Origin: Lithodes maja
Lineage: Eukaryota > Arthropoda > Malacostraca > Decapoda > Lithodidae
Direction: 5' to 3'
Assembly: GCA_037953745.1 (NCBI GenBank)
Contig: JBAKBP010006576.1
Coordinates: 44,950 to 108,949 of the forward strand
Length of the DNA: 64,000 nucleotides
Within the stretch, counting starts at the first letter, position 1, and every line of letters begins with the position of its first letter. The notes below the pieces were generated by a model. It made no database searches, was not told the DNA's origin, and was given only the letters and a program-made list of their open reading frames with translations. The translations under genes were made by a program, and so were the position numbers. Shown here in pieces: positions 1 through 9,461 of the stretch.

Positions 1-330
1 GCCTTCCCCCCACCACACCCCCAACTGCCTCCCACCACCCACTTCCAGCGTATCCGTATGAAGAAAAGGAAAAAAAGGAAAATCCGTGGTGGCGAAAGTA
101 CCTCACCAATCGGCTTCATATCTGTCAAAACACAAGTCAATTACCCTTCTACCTTCCCCCCATCAACCCCAAAACCACCCTCCCACCCATACATTCCGAT
201 ACCATAAAAGTCTCTGTAGTCTATAGTGTCTTTTCAGCTACTTTCGGGACCATCGGGGACCTGTTTTCTGGCGAGGGGAGTGTTTTTTTTACCATTATCC
301 TTCCTTTCTCTCCCAACTTGATAGATTTAG

Positions 331-370
331 CCCCCCCCCCCCCCCCCCCCAAAAAAAAAAAAAAAAAAAA
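331..370. repeat. C20 then A20 homopolymer pair
   Basis: Twenty C residues are followed directly by twenty A residues. Both runs being exactly 20 long is unusual and could be a real low-complexity tract or an assembly or polishing artefact. Confidence 0.9.
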
Positions 371-419
371 TCTGGCACTGGCAGAAGCACACCGTCAAAA
401 TTGGCTGGCACTCAGCGGG

Positions 420-1440
420 TTAAATGAGAGGGAAGAGAGTAGGAAGAGAAGAACAGGGGATAGTAGGGAGGTAGTGAGGGAGGGAAGAGGTGGATGAGAA
501 GAAGGGAGGAGGAGGAGAAGGGAGGAAGGTAGGAGAATGAGAAGGAGAGTGGAGGAGGAGAAGGGCCTTTGTTGTTCTATTGGGTCCTGGCATGGTGTAC
601 AGGCGGTTGAGGTGCGGGTAGAGGTGTACGTCGTGGGTGATCTCGTCGAATACTGGGTCAAGTGCGCTGCGTGGGGCCTATATATAGGGGCCGTGTCGCC
701 CTTCTGTGGTTGGGATTTTTTTTTTTTTTTTTTTTTGGTCAGCTTGATGCGGCTGTTTGCGGTTCGAGTTGGGTGTTGTCGGTTGGATGTTTCTGTTGTC
801 TGCTCAAGTTGGCTCGACTCTTCTGCCATATTGGGTTCCGGGTGTTGTCATACGTCTGCACTCCTGTCAATGTGGTTGGAGTCTGCTGTATGCGGCTGCA
901 TGCGGCTGAATTCCGCTATTGTCTGTTGTACTCGTATGACTCATATTTTTGCATAATTTTTAATAATTTTATGCAAATATATGCAAATTTATGCACAAGA
1001 CTTCAGCAGACTTCAGCAGACTTTTGCGGCTGTACTCGTGTCTGGCGGCTGTACTCTGGTGTATGCGGCAGTAGTCTTTATGCTACACATGAAACACAAT
1101 TCGAGCCGATATACACAAGGACTACAGCCGCATACAGAAGACTTGGTACGACTAGCGCCGACTAGAGCAGACTACTCCCCGCATCCACCAGACAAATTTC
1201 AAGTCTGGCCCAAATTTCAAAACTGACAAACATTTTCTTCGCGGGCCGCGACTTGACACGCATTGCCAGGACTTCACCAGACTACAGACGACTACAGCCG
1301 CATGGTTAGGACTAGGTGCCGACTGGGTGCCGCATGCAGCAGAGTAGCTACTCGGCTGCATTTGGCTGCATTCGGCGCCCGAGTCCTGTATGTGTGAAAG
1401 GGGCATAAGGGGGCCAGCCACGCGCCGCACTCACTACCAA
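420..1440. other. GA-rich then CTGCAT/GCGGCTG-rich non-coding zone
   Basis: The stretch starts at a TTAA (420-423) closing a segment that ends GGCACTCAGCGGG, as other TTAA elements here do. It continues with GA-rich sequence, a T21 run (716-736), and then many short copies of GCGGCTG, CTGCATG, GACTACAGCCG and CTTCAGCAGACTT in both orientations around an AT-rich centre near 945-995. The open frames here are low-complexity and resemble no protein I know. It could be a decayed foldback element; the limits are uncertain. Confidence 0.4.
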
Positions 1441-1451
1441 GTCACACCACC

Positions 1452-1702
1452 TTGTCTCTCTCTCTCTCCCTCTCGCCTTCCCATCATTCAACTACTTAAC
1501 ACAATACTTTCAATTGACTAAATAAAAAAGAAAGGATTGTGACAGACGAAAATAAAGAACAGTTCTGAACTGTCTGCAACACAAGCTTTCTCGAGAAGGA
1601 AAGTACACAATGATAGGTAGACTGTAGCTATATTCTCTGCCCTGGCGAGTCCTAGCGAGTAAGCCATGCGGTTCTCGGGGAAGCGGTGAGCGTCACAATA
1701 CT
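1452..1702 (+). repeat. Dispersed repeat G, copy 1
   Basis: The segment around TGCCCTGGCGA, GAGTAAGCCATGCGGTTCT and GGTGAGCGTCACA is shared with positions about 23222-23487 in the same order and orientation, with moderate divergence. Neither copy has an obvious coding frame, tRNA-like head or terminal repeat. It is an unclassified interspersed repeat. Confidence 0.5.
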
Positions 1703-1870
1703 AACTCTCTGACGTAATAATCTGAGAACCTCCTTTGAACCACACATTCCGAACAAGAGTTTCTTTCAATGTCTCACCGTCTCAAATTATCATATATGAG
1801 TGTACACTTTAAAACATAGATCTTGGCCTTAATTTCACGAAACCCCATCTGGCAATATAGAGACAGAGTG

Positions 1871-2127
1871 TACACTCAGATACCATAGTCTCTAGCCCAC
1901 CCATACAAATTCCTGGACTTCACCTATTTCTAGTTATGGAAGCATATTTCTGGAAACGAATTTATGGATATAATTTTCTATAAATTAACTACAAAATTAT
2001 ATATACTATTTATTGAAAAACAAGTTTTATCCAAAAATAAATCCGGATCGATATAATTGCATAGAGAAAAACATAGGAGGTCCACGAATTCTCCTGAGTG
2101 GGCTAGACACTATGGTATCCGACTGTA
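1871..2127 (+). mobile_element. MITE family D copy 1, Tc1/mariner-like
   Basis: The element is 257 bp with imperfect terminal inverted repeats of about 50 bp. Both ends read inward as TACASTCRGATACCATAG followed by CTAGCCCA. The outermost TA at each end fits a TA target duplication, typical of Tc1/mariner elements. The centre is AT-rich and non-coding. Other copies lie at 16652-16907 and 49875-50508. Superfamily is inferred from TA ends only. Confidence 0.75.
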
Positions 2128-2644
2128 CCGTGAATTTATAATAAAACGGCTTTATGCTGGAAAACAAACGAGGTGCGTGGGATGATCATGTTTCACTATT
2201 GAAGGACTAAACCTATGATTGTATAATCCTTTCATGGTGTCCAAGGACCTGAATTCATAATTTCTACCATCCAAATCATACTTGGCAATTTCATTTACCA
2301 CCGCACGACCATCATCATAAAATCGATAGGCATCAGCAAAATAGTATTAAAAAAAGTTGGCTGAATGATGGTAATTGCATAATACATATTGAATAACATG
2401 ATTTAGCATAACTAAAAATTGGTTACCCATAGCCCCCCATATACACGAGCCTTAAAACGTGTTATGAAGCATATTCCAAACATTGCGTCGGACATGTTCG
2501 CATACATGTTCGAAGTATCTCGTTTGGACGTGCAAACCCGTAAACTTGTTCCGAGACATGCTATGTTCACTGGTGTGGACGTTTCTTGCCGGGAACAAAT
2601 TTGGGAATAATCACTTGACAAGAAGTAATCGTAGTGAGTGGACG

Positions 2645-2970
2645 TTAAGGGGAGGTATTTAGTTTGTTCCCTAGACCTCCATCAAGCTGAAAATTACACC
2701 CCCTTGAGTCCCTTTCAAGATAAATTTGTAAATTTTTCGGTAGAAAAATGTCCCGGCCGAAGGCCGGTTCTTTTTAAATTACAGGCTCGCTATCGCTCGC
2801 CAGGATAAAATTGATACCTGAATGGCACGAACGGTCTTAATATGGGGTGAAAGTTCTTAAAATTGCTAAACTAATGGGGCAAACGTTTTATAATATCAAA
2901 AGCAATGGGGCTAAACATGAGGGAGAAAGGGGTCCAGAAAAAAATCCCTCAAGTGGAGATCTCCCCTTAA
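2645..2970 (+). mobile_element. MITE family A copy 1 (TTAA, GGGGAG ends)
   Basis: The 326-bp element is bounded by TTAA (2645-2648 and 2967-2970) and inverted ends TTAAGGGGAGRT. Inside are a hairpin around CCGGCCGAAGGCCGG and the shared core GCTCGCTATCGCTCGCCAGG. It has no coding capacity. TTAA target sites suggest mobilisation by a piggyBac- or Kolobok-type transposase, which is not present in the window. Copies recur at 16967, 28616 (reverse), 33702 and, decayed, elsewhere. Confidence 0.8.
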
Positions 2971-3125
2971 CGGTGCGGTGCGTTGGTATGGAATGGACAA
3001 TGGAACTTGTATTGGATGTAAACTCTAAAAGATGCTTATCACTCTCATTCCATGCTCTGGGATCCCACTAACTCTGATACTTTTAATATTATTGGAATAA
3101 GAAGTGTGATGCGTGGAAGGAGATT

Positions 3126-3338
3126 AGTACAAAGGAGTACAAAGGAAATCAAGCAACAACAGATCTAGTGACCCTTCTAGGCTGCTTGTCTTCCAAAACA
3201 CTGAGGATCAAGTGTCCAAACAGTGGTTTAGAGTGGGTAAGGGAACATTGGAAAGGGAACTACTGCCCTGCCACTAACGTGGCAGGACTAGGAAGTTAGT
3301 AGGGGACATATGGGTTAGTAACTGAGGGGAGGATAAAG
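3126..3338 (-). other. 3' UTR and terminal 10-bp repeats of the CR1-like LINE
   Basis: This segment is conserved almost base for base downstream of the ORF2 stop in three copies. It ends on the minus strand with two units of CCTTTGTACT. The LINE RT probably uses this tail for target-primed priming, as known for CR1/L2 elements with short 3' repeats. There is no poly(A). Confidence 0.8.
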
Positions 3339-6218
3339 TTATTCATTTACAAACGCAGTCAGTCGCGGGTTTGATGCGAGATATTTGTCTAGGCGGAATT
3401 TAAATGAATCAACGGTGCTGCAGTCTATAACGTTTCGGGGAAGCCCATTCCACAAGTTGACAACTCGATTGAAGAAGAAATTCTTAGATTCGTGCGAGTT
3501 AAAAGATTTACCAATAATTTTGCAACCGTTTCCCCGTGTGTAATTAGATTGGTCGATAGTGAAGTACTTACTACAGTTCATATTGTCGATGCCTTTGATG
3601 ATTTTGAACACTTGAATTAAGTCGCCTCTTAATCTGCGCTGGGTTAAAGGAAATAGATTTAATTCTCTAAGACGCTCTTCGTATGGTTTGTTCTTTAGGC
3701 TAGGTATCATTTTGGTAACTCTACGTTGAACTCGTTCTAGCTTGTTTATATCTTTTTGGTAATAAGGGCACCAGGATTGAACGCAGTATTCCAGAAGAGG
3801 GCGGACTAAGGAATTGTAAAGGGTTAGGATAACTTCTTTGGATTTATGCTCAAATGACCTGCCTATAAAGCCAATTATTTTGTTTGCCTTCTTAACAACT
3901 TCTGAACATTGTTGACTCGGTTTTAGGTTTCTCGATATTGTTACTCCCAGATCAGTTTCTCTGTTTACATTCTTAAGCTGAGTGCCATTCATCGAATAGT
4001 TTGCTTTCTCATTTAGGTATCCGACATGTAGTACTTTACATTTATCCGCATTGAAACTCATTTGCCAAATTTGGGCCCAACATGACAATTTATCTAGATT
4101 GTGTTGCATATCGTCAACTTGTTCTTTTGAGAGTACGCTATTTGCAATTTTTGTATCGTCAGCAAATTTTGAGATTGTGCAGGTGAGACCCTCATCTATG
4201 TCGTTGATGTAAATTAGAAAGAGAATTGGTCCTAGTACCGATCCCTGGGGTACCCCGCTACTTACATTGGTCCATTTAGATGCCTTACCGTTTATGACTA
4301 CTCTTTGCTTTCTGTTGTTGAGCCAATTTTCTATCCATTTCAACACACCGTCTTGTATTCCATGCGCTTTTAGTTTTAGCAGTAAACGTTTGTGGGGAAC
4401 TTTGTCAAAGGCCTTTTGAAAATCAAGGTATATAATATCTACAGCTTTACTCTCATCGTAGAGGTTGAGGATATCGTGGAAGAAGTCTAAGAGGTTTGTT
4501 AAACAGGAACGTTTTTTACGAAAGCCGTGTTGAGTATCTTTAAGTATGTTATTTTCCTCTAAGTGATTTACGAGTCTGTCTCGTATGACCGTTTCTAGCA
4601 TTTTACATACAACTGAGGTTAAGCTAATTGGACGATAGTTACTGGGTAGGGATTTGCTGCCTTTTTTGAATATCGGTGTTACGTTGGCTAGCTTCCACTG
4701 ATCAGGCATAGTTCCAGACTGCAAGGATTTATTGAATAGTAATGTCAGTGGTTTGGAGAGCTCATTCTTAGCTTCCTTTAGAACTCTAGGCGAGATTGTA
4801 TCGGGTCCTGGCGTTTTATTTACTTTGAGTTTATCTAAACAATTCAATACTTCTCTCTCTGTAACGGTGATATTGCTTAGAACATCTGAATTATCAATCT
4901 GAATCGGCGATGGTGTAGGGATATCACTGAGATCTTCGGTTGTAAAAACTGATGCAAAGAAGGTATTGAGGGCATTACTCATTTGTACTTCGTCTTTGGT
5001 GTATTCTCCTTTTTCATCGACTAACGGTCCAACAGTTGAAGTAACTACTTTTTTCTTTCTGATATAACTATAGAATTCTTTCGGGTTTGTTTTACTTTGA
5101 TTCGCAATATGTAACTCTAAGGTCTTTTTACTTTGCTTAATTAACTTTTTGGCTTTGCGTCGTAGCTCTACAAATTTCACCCGTTCTTCGTCATTTTGTG
5201 AGGATTTTAATCTATCATTAGCAAATTTTTTAGCAAGCAGGCAGTTTGAAATATCTTTATTCCACCATTTGGGCTTATTATTATGGCCTGGATGCCGTAT
5301 TTTCGATGGTATGCAGTCTTGCACTGCTTTTAGGTAAGTGGTTTCGAATAACTTCCAAGATGTATTTATGTCGTTATTGTTAATTAAAAAGCTCCAGTCA
5401 GTTTCTTTAAACATAGCTCTAAGTTTATGGAAGTTTGCTTTCTTGAAATTAGGGACTTTTTCGATGCTACTATTTGGTTCGTTACTAGTAAACTTTAAAG
5501 TGAAAGTTATCGTACGATGGTCGCTGTTACTGAATTCATCACCAACATTCAAATTCTCTATCAATTCTTCTTTTGTTGCAAGTACAATGTCAAGAACGTT
5601 ATTACCACGGGTCGGCGTTCGAACAAATTGATAAAGCGAACTCTCTTGCAAGTTCGTATACAAGTCATGTCCGGAGTGTGAAGTAAGAGTATCGCCCCAC
5701 TTGGTCACAGGTAAATTAAAGTCGCCAAAAATTACGGTATCTTGTGAGTTACTTACATCTGCAATTTGTTCGTAAATTTCTCGGTCAGTTTGCACTGATT
5801 GAGCTGGAGGTCTGTATATTAACGCAAGTATTATTTTTGTACCTTTATTATTCTTTATTAGCACAAAAGATGTGTCGACGTTCACAATTTGAGGTTTTGA
5901 CACGAGGGTCGGGTTAAGACTTTCTTTGATATAAAATAAAACGCCACCTCCATTTTTATTTATTCGGCTGTTCTCAAACATTACATAACCGGGAAGTGAA
6001 TACTCTGCTAAAAAGTCTCTATCTTCTATATTGAGCCAAGATTCTGTTATGCCAATCACATCATAATTTTCTGTAAACACTAGTTCCTCTAAATCTGAAA
6101 ATTTATTGCGTATGCTACGAGCGTTTGCATAGAAAACCTTTAAAGTTGCGGTTTTAGAACTCGCATTACGTTCTTTCATCGAATTATTGGTTCTGGTCGG
6201 ATCTACATTTACATTCAT
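3339..6218 (-). CDS. CR1-like LINE ORF2: endonuclease-reverse transcriptase
   Basis: The 959-residue protein nicks target DNA and reverse-transcribes LINE RNA onto it. The N-terminal endonuclease/exonuclease/phosphatase domain (about residues 25-240) shows FYANARSIRNK, ITESWLN, a catalytic GDFNLP and SDHR. A linker follows, then RT (about 455-720) with NKTPGPDTISPRVL, NYRPISLTSV, YLDFQKAFDKVPH, SSGVPQGSVLGPILF and the catalytic FADD. The C-terminus has the CR1/L2 signature LFPLTQRRLRGDLIQVFKI. I start at the first ATG (6218). The frame stays open upstream through a TTG at 6290 and on into ORF1, so the real initiation route is unclear. No frameshift or stop is seen. Confidence 0.9.
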   Translation of the reverse strand: MNVNVDPTRTNNSMKERNASSKTATLKVFYANARSIRNKFSDLEELVFTENYDVIGITESWLNIEDRDFLAEYSLPGYVMFENSRINKNGGGVLFYIKESLNPTLVSKPQIVNVDTSFVLIKNNKGTKIILALIYRPPAQSVQTDREIYEQIADVSNSQDTVIFGDFNLPVTKWGDTLTSHSGHDLYTNLQESSLYQFVRTPTRGNNVLDIVLATKEELIENLNVGDEFSNSDHRTITFTLKFTSNEPNSSIEKVPNFKKANFHKLRAMFKETDWSFLINNNDINTSWKLFETTYLKAVQDCIPSKIRHPGHNNKPKWWNKDISNCLLAKKFANDRLKSSQNDEERVKFVELRRKAKKLIKQSKKTLELHIANQSKTNPKEFYSYIRKKKVVTSTVGPLVDEKGEYTKDEVQMSNALNTFFASVFTTEDLSDIPTPSPIQIDNSDVLSNITVTEREVLNCLDKLKVNKTPGPDTISPRVLKEAKNELSKPLTLLFNKSLQSGTMPDQWKLANVTPIFKKGSKSLPSNYRPISLTSVVCKMLETVIRDRLVNHLEENNILKDTQHGFRKKRSCLTNLLDFFHDILNLYDESKAVDIIYLDFQKAFDKVPHKRLLLKLKAHGIQDGVLKWIENWLNNRKQRVVINGKASKWTNVSSGVPQGSVLGPILFLIYINDIDEGLTCTISKFADDTKIANSVLSKEQVDDMQHNLDKLSCWAQIWQMSFNADKCKVLHVGYLNEKANYSMNGTQLKNVNRETDLGVTISRNLKPSQQCSEVVKKANKIIGFIGRSFEHKSKEVILTLYNSLVRPLLEYCVQSWCPYYQKDINKLERVQRRVTKMIPSLKNKPYEERLRELNLFPLTQRRLRGDLIQVFKIIKGIDNMNCSKYFTIDQSNYTRGNGCKIIGKSFNSHESKNFFFNRVVNLWNGLPRNVIDCSTVDSFKFRLDKYLASNPRLTAFVNE

Positions 6219-6316
6219 GGCTGTCCTCGGTCCTCGGTCGTTATCCCTGACGGTTTTGAATTTGGGTCGTGTTGGTGGAGATTTATCCAAATTCGCGGTT
6301 CTTGACGGATTAGTAT

Positions 6317-7354
6317 TTAATTCCTTTGTAGGTTGCCGTCCTCGCTGTCTTCGGTCCTCCTTCCTGGTTGTCCTGTGCTGAGTCGATTTCTTCTCCGAAA
6401 ATCCTTCACCGCATCGTTGAGAAGACGCCCAAAACGTGCTGCTCCCACCTGGTTCAGATGAACTCCATCGTCCGAAAACAAATAGTCATCGTAGTAGAAA
6501 TTGTCCCAGGTGTCGACGAATCCCACGTTCTCCTTCCTGCAGAGGTTTGCTAGACAACGATTTGTGCTGGTGGCTATGTTGTAAAATCGGCTCTCTACAC
6601 CGAGCCGGGGGACGATTCCTGAGACGATGATCCTTGATGACTTCTCCTTAAACGACTTGATCAGCTGCTGGTACTTTAAAAGCAAATCTTCCGACCGGGT
6701 TCGCTGCACATCGTTGGATCCAACGTGGATGACGTACATTGTATTAGCAGGGGCCAGCTTTGATACTTCGTCAACTGCTGCAACTACGTCATCCACACCA
6801 CCACCAGGGATACAAAAACGCTTCCTGGTCTTAGGTGCCCTGGCGCAAAACTCTGTGAGCTGACCACGTATCATCGAGTCTCCCACGAGCCGGACTTCTT
6901 CTATTTCCTCTTCGTCATCTGAGTCTGCGAGTATCTGGAAACGGTTTTGACACTCGGTAATCGGTATGTGTTTCCTGGTCTTGGGGCAAACGTTGTTCCT
7001 CACGACACGGAAGTTGTCGTGAGGGGGAAGAGAGTCACTATTTGTATCTTGAGTATCGGATACATCAGCTGAAGTGGCTACTGTAGGCGTTGAATTGTTG
7101 GCAGTTGACGTTGGGGCGTTGGTGGCTGCTGGAGTTGCGGTGACAATTGAAGTTTGTGGTACTCCAACGTTGAGTGTTACAAACTCTTGGAGTGATTCCA
7201 GCTTCATGGTGAGGACGTTGATCTTGTTGTAGGCTTCGTCTAATTTCACTGTAAAATTCTCTCGTTGCTGGCAGAGCCGGCAGTCTTGAAGATCGATAGT
7301 AGCAAACATGGACTCACCAAACCTACCGGCGCAGTTCGCACAAGCGCGAGGCAT
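6317..7354 (-). CDS. CR1-like LINE ORF1 with SGNH/GDSL esterase domain
   Basis: The 345-residue protein starts at an ATG in good Kozak context (GTCACCATGC). The N-terminus carries CxxC pairs (Cys5/Cys8 and Cys25/Cys28), a likely small zinc-binding module, then a short predicted coiled coil (about 35-60), a low-complexity Thr/Ser/Ala stretch (about 65-110), and an SGNH hydrolase fold. The esterase blocks are GDS (158-160, nucleophile Ser160), GSND (212-215) and DGVHLN with Asp296 and His299. In CR1/L2 elements this ORF1 is thought to act in the RNP, binding nucleic acid and possibly membranes or lipids. All catalytic blocks look intact. ORF2 begins downstream. Confidence 0.88.
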   Translation of the reverse strand: MPRACANCAGRFGESMFATIDLQDCRLCQQRENFTVKLDEAYNKINVLTMKLESLQEFVTLNVGVPQTSIVTATPAATNAPTSTANNSTPTVATSADVSDTQDTNSDSLPPHDNFRVVRNNVCPKTRKHIPITECQNRFQILADSDDEEEIEEVRLVGDSMIRGQLTEFCARAPKTRKRFCIPGGGVDDVVAAVDEVSKLAPANTMYVIHVGSNDVQRTRSEDLLLKYQQLIKSFKEKSSRIIVSGIVPRLGVESRFYNIATSTNRCLANLCRKENVGFVDTWDNFYYDDYLFSDDGVHLNQVGAARFGRLLNDAVKDFRRRNRLSTGQPGRRTEDSEDGNLQRN

Positions 7355-7369
7355 GGTGACAGTCACTTT

Positions 7370-7690
7370 CTTCAGATCACTTCACTCACTTAAAAAACAA
7401 TTCACTCACTTTAAAACACTTCACTCACTTTAAAAACACTTCAATCACTTCAACCGAAAACAAATATGCTGAAATACGCAGAAATAGGTTATCAGGGGTG
7501 ATAGCCTAACCGAAAACAAAAATGTTGAGATACGCAGAATTAGGCTTCCAGGGGCGATAGCCTAACCAAAAGTTTTTTTTTTTAAATTGAAATACGCAAT
7601 AATAGGCTACCAGCGTTGAATAGCCTAACCGAAAATAATAAAATTGAAATTCGCAGAAATAGGCTACCAGGTGTGATAACCTAACCTTAA
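7370..7690 (-). repeat. Tandem repeats upstream of LINE ORF1
   Basis: Two nested repeat types lie just 5' of ORF1: about four units containing TTCACTCACTT (7376-7450) and about four units of 56-63 bp carrying CCTAACCGAAAA, ATACGCAGAA and TAGGCTACCAG (7452-7685). Position and repetition suggest a 5' UTR/promoter array, as seen in several LINE families. That function is inferred. Confidence 0.6.
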
Positions 7691-7699
7691 ACAAATATA

Positions 7700-9460
7700 T
7701 GTATAACAGAATATGTAACTAAATATACAATTCACCAAATAGAGATTATATAAAAATAAAGTGTGACTGCACACAAGGGGTTAATATACTGTGTCAACAG
7801 ATGGCCCTGGTGTCACTGTAGCCTAGTAAAGCAGTAGCCTACTCTTTTTAGATAAAAAAAGTGTATCAGTCAAAGGTTATTACAAGAACGTGCAAGCAAC
7901 AACTAAAATTACAGATATATACTGTATAGCTACAGTAGGATACTAAATACAATATCTACAAGAGTTAATAATAAAACAGATTGGCTGGCTATAGGCTAGG
8001 CTAGGTTTGGGTTAGGTCAAAAGCTTGGCAGGTTGGGTTAGGCTAGGTTAGTTTGTACAAATACCACCCTTAGCTTAAAGTAAAATCAGTCTGAGGAGAA
8101 AAAGTCAAGAATATATCTAGGGGGAAAAGATAAATGAATGCACTTAAATTTGGTACAAAATTTGCTGGAATTTAATGTATAATCCCCCCAAAAGGTTTGT
8201 TTACAAAATGGCGTCGGCGTTAGTCTCTGTAGGCAGGTTAGTTAGTAAACAATATTGTTTATTAGCAAATTAATATGCAAAGCTTTACTTACATACAAGG
8301 CAGTTAAATAGATACTTACTACAGTAGGTAATGGGTAAAATTAGGGGGCTACGATTTTATATAAAATAGTAATAAGAGAGCGTTTGTTTACAAAGCAAAA
8401 CAAAACAATAGATGGCGCTAGTGGCGCCCTGTCCGAGCAGGAGTCTTGTGATAAACACAAAGTTTATCAGTCAATACACAGCGAAATATCGTGCAGTGTT
8501 ACTTACTAAGCTACAGGATGGTTAAACGTGCTCTTAACCACCTTTCATGCACAAGAATGAAGAGGATGAGTAGTTAATACTCAAATTATGATCGATATCG
8601 TGAGAGCGTTGACAGAGCGTCTGCAGCGTCTGGCGGTAGCACGGGGTATGGTGAGGAGATGAGGACAGAATAGAAGTTATGAAGAAGGTAGACTCTTACT
8701 GATCAGTTTAAAAGGGAAGTGTAGAAAATGAAGGGTAAATCGGGATTAGGAACAGAGGAGATATTATATAGGGGTAAGTGGTTTTCCTTCGAGAGCCTAA
8801 TCCTCATGTTACACAAAAATCAATCGCGCTAAACATCTGATAATGGAATGGAGGTGAGTAAAATGACGTACACAGTTAACTTATATTATATATATTGTAC
8901 ACTCACGCGTACTAAAAGTTGCTCAGAGGTGGGGCCTTCCTTCCCCTACTCCACCTTAGGCAGGTGGAAGGGGAGAGTCGTGTCCAGGTCTATCCCCACC
9001 TTCCACCCCAAACTATTACATTAATAAGAGGAGATAAATTTAAATCATTTTAATTACCACCAACTGATATAACACAGAAATCAATCATACCCAATATTTT
9101 TAATCTTTGAATCTTTATACCGAATCGTAAAATATTTTCAGAATTACATTCAAGATAGGAACGATCAGCCCGCAATGAATCTATGAATCAAGAACTATGC
9201 TTTATAAACGATTGAATTACCTTCGACTACGTTTGGATAATCGACCCAGACTTGGGCATCAGCATTATACCCCGTGACCAGAGCTGCAAATGTTACATAT
9301 ATGTTTACGCTAATCTGTTTCAAATAATTATTATTTTTCTGCTAACTACCTATTATCATCACCATATTCTAAGATACTTTGATTTCGTAATTTCTAATGT
9401 GTGAATAGGTAAACCTATACTTTCCCTTTAGTTAAGTCCATTTTAAACATGTTAATCATG
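7700..9460. other. Unassigned AT-rich DNA
   Basis: No gene or repeat boundary is recognised. A short GGTTAGG/TTAGG-like patch lies at about 7985-8060, which resembles the arthropod telomere motif but is degenerate. A small inverted repeat lies near 8936-8975. Part of this stretch may be the unknown 5' end of the CR1-like LINE. Confidence 0.4.
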
Positions 9461-9461
9461 T

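Larger units (their letters stand above)
3126..7700 (-). mobile_element. CR1-like non-LTR retrotransposon, near full length
   Basis: The unit reads on the minus strand: 5' region with tandem repeats (about 7370-7690), ORF1 (7354-6317), ORF2 (to 3339), and a 3' UTR of about 210 bp ending in tandem CCTTTGTACT units at 3126. ORF1 with an SGNH esterase domain plus ORF2 with an apurinic-type endonuclease and RT is the CR1/L2 arrangement. Both frames are open, so this copy is young or still functional. The 5' boundary is uncertain. Two truncated relatives lie at 29024-30660 and 58603-60770. Confidence 0.85.

Noticed and set aside
395..1430. Several 80-167 codon frames near the start
   Set aside because: They cross homopolymers and CTGCAT-type repeats, with biased composition and no recognisable domain.
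6290..6290. ORF2 start at 6290
   Set aside because: The codon is TTG; the first ATG in frame is at 6218.
7985..8060. Interstitial telomere (TTAGG)n
   Set aside because: Only scattered GGTTAGG and GGCTAGG motifs occur, with no regular array.
8936..8975. Short inverted repeat CCACCTTAGGCAGGTGG as a regulatory site
   Set aside because: It is short and isolated, with nothing around it to support a role.
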